A stretch of DNA of 10,033 nt, from NCBI GenBank assembly GCA_035552275.1, contig DASZLR010000020.1, positions 1 to 10,033 on the forward strand, written 5' to 3'. This document shows positions 1 to 5,149 of the stretch, piece after piece. The notes under the pieces are model-generated. The model was not told the DNA's origin. It was given only the letters and a program-made list of their open reading frames with translations, and ran no database searches. The translations under genes were made by a program, and so were the position numbers. The stretch comes from DASVLX01 sp035552275. GTDB taxonomy: Bacteria; Actinomycetota; Actinomycetes; Mycobacteriales; Pseudonocardiaceae. Numbering within the stretch: position 1 is the stretch's first letter; every line of letters begins with the position of its first letter.

Positions 1-491
1 CCGGTCTGGTGCAAACAATGGATTACTCTCGGGCCTCGATGACGCAGCACGCCATAGCCGACGCCGATATCGAGGTCCGGCTGACCGCACGCCTGCGGCG
101 ACAGCAAACGCTGCAACGAACCGATCTCAGCTACTCGGCATTGATTGGCGAGCCTGCACTCCGCACCATCGTCGGCGACCCCTCAATCCAGGCCGCTCAA
201 CTGCGGGCGCTGCTGGCCGCAGCCAAACGGCGAAACGTCTCGGTCCGCGTCGTGCCCGCTGCGGGCCAGGGGCATCCAGGTCAGCTCGGTGCCTTCATGA
301 CCTTGTGGTTTCCCTCGGAGCATCCCATTGTGCACGTCGAGATGGCTACCTCGGGGGCGTTTCTCGACAAAGATCCCCAGGTCCAGCCCTACCTGGACGC
401 GCTACCCCGGATCGAGGCCGTTGCGCTGAGTGGGACAGAATCACTGCGTTTGATCGCGAACATCGTGCGTGAGATGGAGGCCTCGACGTGA
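1..491 (+). CDS. DUF5753 domain regulator, 3' part (5' end off the window)
   Basis: The reading frame is open from base 3 and no start codon is needed inside the window. The visible residues begin GLVQTMDYSRA, which matches the usual DUF5753 opening (PGLLQTxxYARA), so the in-frame GTG at 9 is probably internal. Further family hallmarks follow: an LTARLRRQQTL helix, a hydrophobic stretch around the EPALRTIVGD segment, LRALLAAAKRRNVSVRVVP, and a strand containing GAFMTLWFP. In this family an N-terminal XRE-type helix-turn-helix normally precedes DUF5753, and it would lie upstream of the window. Such proteins are presumed DNA-binding regulators that work with a small DUF397 partner, and that partner follows here with a GTGA overlap. 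Role and targets cannot be read from the sequence. Family assignment is firm; the full length is unknown. Confidence 0.85.
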   Translation, partial: GLVQTMDYSRASMTQHAIADADIEVRLTARLRRQQTLQRTDLSYSALIGEPALRTIVGDPSIQAAQLRALLAAAKRRNVSVRVVPAAGQGHPGQLGAFMTLWFPSEHPIVHVEMATSGAFLDKDPQVQPYLDALPRIEAVALSGTESLRLIANIVREMEAST

Positions 492-661
492 CCAGCATTC
501 GGTGGCGCAAGTCCAGCTACAGCGGTCCTCAGTCCGATTGCGTGGAGCTCGCGCACACCCGCGATCAGGTCCGGGACAGCAAGGCCCCCAACGGACCGGC
601 GCTCGCCGCGTCCCTGTCCGGCCTGCTGGCAGCCGTCAAGTCGGGCCGTTTCGACCGCTGA
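488..661 (+). CDS. DUF397 domain small protein
   Basis: This 57-residue protein starts at a GTG that overlaps the upstream TGA (GTGA, 488-491). It is preceded by GGAGG at 476-480 with 7-base spacing, which fixes the start. The N-terminus IRWRKSSYSGPQSDCVELA is the classic DUF397 signature (WRKSSYSg..g.CVEVA). A VRDSKAPNGPAL segment follows, equivalent to the family's VRDSKdp.gpvL, and the protein ends in a short helix containing LSGLLAAVKSG. DUF397 proteins are typically 55-75 residues and sit beside XRE-DUF5753 regulators in actinobacteria, for example the WhiJ-type pairs of Streptomyces. They are thought to modulate the partner regulator. The arrangement here implies translational coupling and co-function with the upstream gene. 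The family call is confident; the biochemical role is not known from sequence. Confidence 0.88.
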   Translation: MTSIRWRKSSYSGPQSDCVELAHTRDQVRDSKAPNGPALAASLSGLLAAVKSGRFDR

Positions 662-714
662 CCAGCTCTACTCCATCCGGGTGGTCTTCACCTGTTAGGT
701 CAATCCAGCCCCGT

Positions 715-744
715 GCGCCCGAGGGTCTTGCTACTCTCGGGCGC
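715..744. terminator. Inverted repeat between the DUF397 gene and the ESX cassette
   Basis: A perfect 9-bp inverted repeat (GCGCCCGAG at 715-723, CTCGGGCGC at 736-744) flanks a 12-base loop. It lies 53 bases after the DUF397 stop and about 40 bases before the next gene. There is no T-tract after it, which is common for actinobacterial terminators. It could instead be an operator for the regulator encoded immediately upstream. The rest of 662-785 shows no convincing sigma-70 promoter. Confidence 0.45.
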
Positions 745-785
745 GATTGGATGATGACCGCAGCGTGATGGGGGCACCACTCGCG

Positions 786-1238
786 ATGACCGACCCAAGC
801 AACCTCCGCGACCAGCAGCTGAACCAGCAGATCACCTCAGATGAGGTGGTCGCGGTCGTTGACGCCGTGAACGGCCGCCTGGGCTACAACCCCGCCGCCC
901 ACGGCGGCATGGGCAAGGGCTACACCTTCTCCCCCGAGCAAATCGAGACCCAAATCACAGGCTGCTCCAAACTGCTCACATCGCTGAACAACCGCTTGCA
1001 GACCGCCGAGCAAGCGGTCGAGCACTTCTCCGTCGCGCCAGCTGGTGATCCGGTGAGCCAGAGGATGAGCACCGGTCACAGCAACTGGTCCGGGGATCTT
1101 GCGACCAGTATCACGAACAAGATCACCGAGACTCAGCAGTGGATGGATCAGCTCAAGCAGGCGAAGGCGAACTACATGGCCCAGGAGCATCTCAGCGAGG
1201 CGCAGTGGCACCGGCTGACGTTGGGGCTGGAAGCGTGA
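786..1238 (+). CDS. Small helical ESX substrate-like protein (PE/WXG100-like), hypothetical
   Basis: This is a 150-residue protein if it starts at the ATG at 786. GGGGG at 770-774 is a plausible ribosome site. The in-frame ATG at 768 or TTG at 747 would add 6 or 13 residues with no clear gain. There is no signal peptide. After a polar N-terminus, two predicted amphipathic helices (about 50-82 and 104-140) flank a turn that contains W101-S-G103, a W-x-G motif. The second helix carries Y130-M-A-Q-E134, which fits the YxxxD/E export motif of type VII substrates. This layout resembles WXG100 and PE proteins, though the overall sequence matches neither closely. The gene starts a unit with a DUF3558 lipoprotein, a PPE-like protein and an EspG chaperone, so a heterodimer with the PPE-like product is a reasonable inference. 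It could also be an unexported component of the cassette. Confidence 0.7.
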   Translation: MTDPSNLRDQQLNQQITSDEVVAVVDAVNGRLGYNPAAHGGMGKGYTFSPEQIETQITGCSKLLTSLNNRLQTAEQAVEHFSVAPAGDPVSQRMSTGHSNWSGDLATSITNKITETQQWMDQLKQAKANYMAQEHLSEAQWHRLTLGLEA

Positions 1239-1834
1239 ACCTGCGGAAGCTGTCCGTCGCCGTGCTGTGCCTGGCGGCTATCGCGAGCACGCTAGCGGCG
1301 TGCTCATCTGGCTCGAACAACGCCGGGCCGACGACGACCACTATCAGTGCCACGACGACCACAGACCCGGTGCCGACGGTAGCTCATCCACTGGACTCAT
1401 CCAAGTTCGAGAACACGCCGTGTTCCTCGCTCACCACAGCGCAGGTCGAAGCTCTCGGCGTTCCGGCACCGACCGCAGACAACACCCCCGGCGCGGTCGG
1501 ATCGGCCTGCACCTGGAGTGCCGGTGGTGACAGCGGCATCCTCAATGCCGTGGCTGTCACCTGGGACACCAGCGACAGCAATGGGATGCAGTACGCCTAT
1601 CAGCGGAAGTCCAAGTTCAAATATTGGACAACCACTTCGGTCGATGGCTACCCAGCGGTTTTGGGCGATGTCCTCGATGAGCGACCGTCTGGCACCTGTG
1701 CTGTCAACGTAGGCGTCAGCGATCACATGCTGTTCATCGTGCACTACTACGGTCGTGATGAGCCGCAGAAGTCGCAGTCGTGCCAGTTGGTCGTGCAGGT
1801 GGCCGCTGATGTGCTCAAGAATTTGGGTGGGTGA
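1235..1834 (+). CDS. DUF3558 family lipoprotein
   Basis: The protein has 199 residues. It starts at a GTG overlapping the upstream TGA (GTGA at 1235-1238), and upstream in-frame codons lie inside the previous gene. Residues 1-23 form a lipoprotein signal peptide: RK at 4-5, a hydrophobic stretch, then the lipobox L20-A-A-C23. The mature N-terminal cysteine would be lipidated and anchor the protein on the outer face of the cytoplasmic membrane. A Ser/Thr-rich tether (about 24-48, two runs of four Thr) precedes the globular domain, which begins NTPCSSLTTAQVEALGV, the DUF3558 hallmark. Further cysteines (in SACTW, GTCAV and QSCQL) suggest disulfides. DUF3558 lipoproteins are common in Nocardia and mycobacteria beside ESX substrate genes; their function is unknown. 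The gene also overlaps the next one by GTGA, so it is very likely co-translated with its neighbours. Confidence 0.88.
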   Translation: MNLRKLSVAVLCLAAIASTLAACSSGSNNAGPTTTTISATTTTDPVPTVAHPLDSSKFENTPCSSLTTAQVEALGVPAPTADNTPGAVGSACTWSAGGDSGILNAVAVTWDTSDSNGMQYAYQRKSKFKYWTTTSVDGYPAVLGDVLDERPSGTCAVNVGVSDHMLFIVHYYGRDEPQKSQSCQLVVQVAADVLKNLGG

Positions 1835-3138
1835 GTGTTGTGGGGATGACGCCGGAAGAGATCTACGCGAACTTCCAGGGCGGCACGGGAACAGTGTCGC
1901 AGCAGGGCGGTCACGCCAACGTCCGTGACCTGTCTACGCAGTTGCCGGAGCACGCCGATGATGTGCAGCGGATCAAGGACGGGGTACAGCAGGCGTGGAC
2001 GGGTGACGCGGCCGAGGCGGCGGTGTCGGGGTTGTCGCCGATCGCGGACGGTTTGATGACCACCGGCGGCGCTGCGGATACCGGGCAGGGCGCGATTTCG
2101 GGCAGTATCGACGCCTATCATCTGACGGCCTCGAAAGTGGTGCCGATGCCGCCGAAGCCGGCGTTGCAGGACCCGCTGAACGTACTGTTCAACGGCGGCC
2201 AGACGAAGACGATGTTCCAGCAGGCCACCGCCTACCAGGATGCCGCGAACACCAACGTGACCGCGATGCAGCAGTACGACCAGACCGTCAGCAGCCATCT
2301 CGGCACTCTGCCGCCGGTCGACACGACGGCCCCGCCGGCACCCGCGCCCGCTGGCGCGAACAGTATTCCGGTGTCGGTGCAGGTCGCCCCGCCGGCGGGC
2401 AGCACTCGCGCGCCCTCGGTGAGCGGGCGCACCGGCAGCGGTTCCAGCGGCGGCGCGGGTTCGACGGCGACACCGCCCTACAGCGGCGGATCGGCGCGGC
2501 CGGTCGGACCGGTCGGCGCGCCGCAACCACCCGCCCCGGTGAACCCGGTAAATACGTCGACCGGCACGTCCAGCTACACCGGCCAGCCGGGATTGCTGAA
2601 CCCGGTCGCCAACCCGGCACCCGGTGGTGTGCCGATCAGCACCGCTGCACCCGGCCCCGATCCCAGCTATACCGGCAATATCGCCGGAATCCTCGCCGGT
2701 GAGCAACCGCCTGCGGGCCTGCCCGGCGAAGGCGGCATCGGCGGCAAGGCCGGCATCGGCGGTGGCTCCGCTGGTGGCGCCGGTGGATTGGGCGACGAGC
2801 CGACACCGAAGGCGACGCCGGGCGCGGGTGCGGGCGGGCCGGGCTCCGAACCGGAGCCGGGAACCGGTGGCCGCAGTGGTGTCGCACCCACCACCATGGC
2901 CGACGAAGCCATGACCGAAGGTGGCGCGGCGGCCAAGCCCGGCGCTGGTATGGCCGGCGGCGGCATGGGCGGCGCACGCGGCGGGAACTCCGAAGACGCC
3001 GAACACAAGCGCAAGTACGACATCCACGCCGACCCGGCCCTGTTCTACAACCAGACTCCGACCGCGCCGCAGGTGCTGGGCGAGACCGAAGCCGAGTACG
3101 AGGCGCGGATCGCTCGCGACTCCGGCCAGAAACGCTGA
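1831..3138 (+). CDS. PPE/WXG-like ESX-associated protein with Gly/Pro/Ala-rich tail
   Basis: The protein has 435 residues from the GTG at 1831, which overlaps the upstream TGA. An ATG at 1846 (product starting MTPEEIYANF) is an equally credible start. Residues 1-160 form an alpha-helical module: a conserved GGHANVRDL-type segment at 26-34, W56-T-G58 (a W-x-G motif) in a QQAWTGDAAEAA context, then further helices to about 158. This matches the N-terminal layout of PPE-like ESX substrates in Nocardia. Residues 162-390 are low complexity and very rich in Gly, Pro, Ala, Ser and Thr, probably disordered. A charged tail (392-435) ends in GETEAEYEARIARDSGQKR and looks conserved rather than random. 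There is no signal peptide or membrane helix, as expected for type VII export. No clean YxxxD/E motif is present, which fits a PPE-type partner whose export signal is carried by its mate. The downstream EspG gene supports this. Surface or secreted function is unknown. Confidence 0.82.
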   Translation: MSVVGMTPEEIYANFQGGTGTVSQQGGHANVRDLSTQLPEHADDVQRIKDGVQQAWTGDAAEAAVSGLSPIADGLMTTGGAADTGQGAISGSIDAYHLTASKVVPMPPKPALQDPLNVLFNGGQTKTMFQQATAYQDAANTNVTAMQQYDQTVSSHLGTLPPVDTTAPPAPAPAGANSIPVSVQVAPPAGSTRAPSVSGRTGSGSSGGAGSTATPPYSGGSARPVGPVGAPQPPAPVNPVNTSTGTSSYTGQPGLLNPVANPAPGGVPISTAAPGPDPSYTGNIAGILAGEQPPAGLPGEGGIGGKAGIGGGSAGGAGGLGDEPTPKATPGAGAGGPGSEPEPGTGGRSGVAPTTMADEAMTEGGAAAKPGAGMAGGGMGGARGGNSEDAEHKRKYDIHADPALFYNQTPTAPQVLGETEAEYEARIARDSGQKR

Positions 3139-3166
3139 TCCCCACCGGGATCCGTCCGGGGAAACC

Positions 3167-3934
3167 ATGCTGGGGAATGACGTCACGCTGCCCGCCAGCG
3201 CGCTCACGCTGATGTTGCGCGTCCAGCAACTCACCGAAGAACCGCACCCGACCCTCGCCGGCGCCCCGATGTGGACCAGCACCGACGAAGACCACAACGC
3301 CAACCGGCAGATGTGGTCGATATTCGAGCGGCTCGGCCTGGTCGACCGGCGCGGCCAGCTCGACGGCGGCGCGTTCCGCACGCTGGCCATACTCGCCCGC
3401 CCGAGCGTCGAGTACTACGCCTGGCTCTATCACCACGGCCGGCAGCGCGAGCTGCACGCCGCCGTCCTGGTCGCCGCGCTCGGCGACGAGATCGCTGTCG
3501 CCTACCGCGACGAGGACACCGACATGGTCGAGTTGTCCAGCCTGCGCCACGAATCCCTGCCCGAAACTCTGGTCCGGCAACTGCCCCAGGTGCCACCGGC
3601 CCGCATCGACGCGCTCAACCTTCGTCGCAGCGACCTCGCCGCCAGCGATGACACCAGCGACCTGTTCTGGCAGCCCGGCGACAGCCACACCGCCGACCCC
3701 GGAAAGCTCCGATCGCTGGCCGAGCAGTCGCTGATCGGCACCGGCGAGCTCTACGTGTGCGTCCATGACCACGCCGGTCGACCCAGCCGCACCACCGAGC
3801 CCATCGTCTACCGCGACACCCGCGCCGGCCGCGCGATCATCGTCTGCTCCGCCGAGCACATCAGCATCGCCCCGGCCACGCCCGCGCTGCTCGCCGACCG
3901 GCTCCGCGCCGCCCAACATCAACTCGGCCACTGA
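3167..3934 (+). CDS. ESX secretion-associated protein, EspG family
   Basis: This 255-residue cytoplasmic protein starts at the ATG at 3167, preceded by GGGGAAA (3158-3164) and 28 bases after the previous stop. The frame is open upstream but lies inside the previous gene. EspG features are visible: an N-terminal segment LPASALTLMLRVQQL, then PMWTSTDEDHNANRQMWSIF, RRGQLDGGAFRTLAILARPSVEYYAWL, a strand region DEIAVAYRDEDTDMVELSSL, and a C-terminal half with PARIDALNLRRSDL. The end, ADRLRAAQHQLGH, is helical. EspG proteins are monomeric chaperones that bind the tip of the PPE partner and keep PE-PPE pairs soluble until they reach the ESX ATPase EccC. The size is slightly below the usual 260-290. 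Its position straight after a PPE-like gene suggests it is the dedicated chaperone for that product. Its cognate ESX core genes are not in the window. Confidence 0.85.
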   Translation: MLGNDVTLPASALTLMLRVQQLTEEPHPTLAGAPMWTSTDEDHNANRQMWSIFERLGLVDRRGQLDGGAFRTLAILARPSVEYYAWLYHHGRQRELHAAVLVAALGDEIAVAYRDEDTDMVELSSLRHESLPETLVRQLPQVPPARIDALNLRRSDLAASDDTSDLFWQPGDSHTADPGKLRSLAEQSLIGTGELYVCVHDHAGRPSRTTEPIVYRDTRAGRAIIVCSAEHISIAPATPALLADRLRAAQHQLGH

Positions 3935-3971
3935 GCTCAGCCGCGTCCACCCTCTATTACCGATTATTGCG

Positions 3972-3982
3972 GTCAAAGTGAC
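3972..3982. promoter_or_regulatory. Palindrome upstream of the monooxygenase promoter, candidate operator
   Basis: GTCA and TGAC (3972-3975 and 3979-3982) form a short inverted repeat around AAG. It ends 17 bases before the -35 element of the promoter at 4000. It lies in a stretch (about 3950-4000) that is much more AT-rich than the rest of the window. An upstream activator site is possible. The repeat is short and could be chance. Confidence 0.25.
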
Positions 3983-3999
3983 AACATTTAACTATTAGC

Positions 4000-4028
4000 T
4001 TGACTCGGCGGGAAAGGTCGGGGATAGT
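4000..4028 (+). promoter_or_regulatory. SigA-like promoter for the copper monooxygenase-like gene
   Basis: TTGACT (4000-4005) and GATAGT (4023-4028) are separated by exactly 17 bases, a good match to the housekeeping sigma factor consensus in actinobacteria. Transcription would start near 4035, giving an untranslated leader of about 57 bases. It is the best promoter-like pair in the window and points at the gene starting at 4092. Confidence 0.6.
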
Positions 4029-4072
4029 CGGCTCAGATTTCGCGGCCCCATTTGACATGCCCGGGTGTTCAC

Positions 4073-4080
4073 GAAGGGAG
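4073..4080 (+). promoter_or_regulatory. Ribosome binding site deciding the start at 4092
   Basis: GAAGGGAG lies 11 bases before the ATG at 4092. That spacing is slightly long, but it excludes the upstream in-frame GTG at 4065, for which the purine tract would be inside the coding sequence. Confidence 0.6.
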
Positions 4081-4091
4081 TTCTTTTTGCT

Positions 4092-5066
4092 ATGCGCAAA
4101 CGAAAGATGCTTCTGATACCGCTGGCGTTGCTCGCTCTGGTGGCGACGTCCCTGACCTGGGTGGTAGCCGGTTCGGCGTCGGCCGACACCAGCCCGACGT
4201 CCGCCGATGTCGTGTTGGGCACGTTCAACCTGAACGCCAACGACACCGGCCAATCGATCTTCCCCGGCCTGCTCGGCGAACTGCTGCACAACAACTTCAC
4301 CTTCAACATCAAGCCGCCATGCACGGACTGCCAGATCACCTCGTTGGCGCCCGACCTGACCGACACCTCGGGCAACAGCGTCAACATGGACACCGGCCCG
4401 ATGCTGCACCACTTCGTGCTGTATCAGCAGGGCGGACAGGACGTGTCGTGCCCGAGCGGCATCTACCCCGGCTTCATGGGCAAACGGCTGTTCGCCTCCG
4501 GCAACGAGCGCACCTCCATCCCGCAGATTCCCGGCTACGGCCTCTACATCGCGCCGGGCGCCTCGTTCGCCATGACGTCCGACCTGATGAACTACGCGAG
4601 CACACCACAAACCGTGCAGATCCGACTGCACGTCACCTGGGTTCCGGGCAACACGCTCAAGCAGATCACCCCGGTCTGGCTGGACGAGACCGGCCCCTGC
4701 GGGTACTCGTACATGGACGTCGGAGCCGGCCAGACGCACCAGTCGACCAGTTGGACGTCGAACATCAGCGGCACACTGATCGGCATGGGTGGGCACGTGC
4801 ACGCCTACGGGCAGCACATCTCGGCGGTCGACACCACGACGAACACGCCGCTCTGTGACTCGGTGGCGACGCAGATGACAATGAGCATGGGCGCGGCGGC
4901 CGGCGTGCCCATGATTACCAACATGACAAAATGTATCGGCCAAGCACCCAATTATGTGGCCCAGATTCATCAGGGCGACACGATACAGATGGATTCCTAT
5001 TACAACGCGCCCAGTCCACAACAGGGCGTGATGGGCATCAGCATCATGTATATCGCCCAGAGCTGA
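4092..5066 (+). CDS. Secreted PHM/DBH-like copper monooxygenase-fold protein
   Basis: The protein has 324 residues. Residues 1-31 are a Sec signal peptide (RKRK, hydrophobic core, ASA just before D32), so the product is exported. The mature protein shows, in order, the elements of the type II copper monooxygenase fold of PHM and DBH: H106-H107 in MLHHFVLYQ, H180 in IRLHVTWVP, H235-V-H237 in GGHVHAYGQH, and M314 in QQGVMGISIMYI. In rat PHM the ligands are H107, H108, H172 (first copper) and H242, H244, M314 (second copper), with similar spacing and local sequence (VHYGD, HTHHLG, EMCNLYIMYY). Six cysteines (77, 80, 120, 203, 255, 281) could form three disulfides. SURNod19-type proteins have similar HH and HxH motifs and are an alternative label. 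The substrate is unknown. It is probably a single-gene unit with its own promoter and a terminator hairpin after it. The start follows the ribosome site at 4073-4080. Confidence 0.7.
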   Translation: MRKRKMLLIPLALLALVATSLTWVVAGSASADTSPTSADVVLGTFNLNANDTGQSIFPGLLGELLHNNFTFNIKPPCTDCQITSLAPDLTDTSGNSVNMDTGPMLHHFVLYQQGGQDVSCPSGIYPGFMGKRLFASGNERTSIPQIPGYGLYIAPGASFAMTSDLMNYASTPQTVQIRLHVTWVPGNTLKQITPVWLDETGPCGYSYMDVGAGQTHQSTSWTSNISGTLIGMGGHVHAYGQHISAVDTTTNTPLCDSVATQMTMSMGAAAGVPMITNMTKCIGQAPNYVAQIHQGDTIQMDSYYNAPSPQQGVMGISIMYIAQS

Positions 5067-5092
5067 CGGGTAACTGGGCTGACCGGGTGACT

Positions 5093-5138
5093 GATCGCAG
5101 CCGCGCCGTGCCATCCATCGCACGGCGCGGCTGCGATC
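5093..5138. terminator. Strong 19-bp stem-loop between convergent genes
   Basis: A perfect 19-bp inverted repeat (arms 5093-5111 and 5120-5138) with an 8-base loop starts 26 bases after the monooxygenase-like stop and ends 11 bases before the 3' end of the convergent glpD. It is GC-rich and lacks a T-tract on either strand, as is usual in actinobacteria. Its symmetry lets it act as a terminator for both genes. Confidence 0.85.
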
Positions 5139-5149
5139 TGCCGGAGCCG

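Noticed and set aside
1747..3390. Long minus-strand open frame opposite the PPE-like and EspG genes
   Set aside because: Arg/Gly/His-rich low-complexity product with no domain. It is antisense to well-supported genes and typical of spurious frames in high-GC DNA.
2636..3976. Second long minus-strand open frame opposite EspG
   Set aside because: No recognisable motif, and the plus strand carries an EspG family protein with consistent start and ribosome site.
4052..4057. TTGACA consensus -35 hexamer near the monooxygenase-like start
   Set aside because: No acceptable -10 follows at 16-18 bases, and the site lies inside the leader of the better promoter at 4000-4028.
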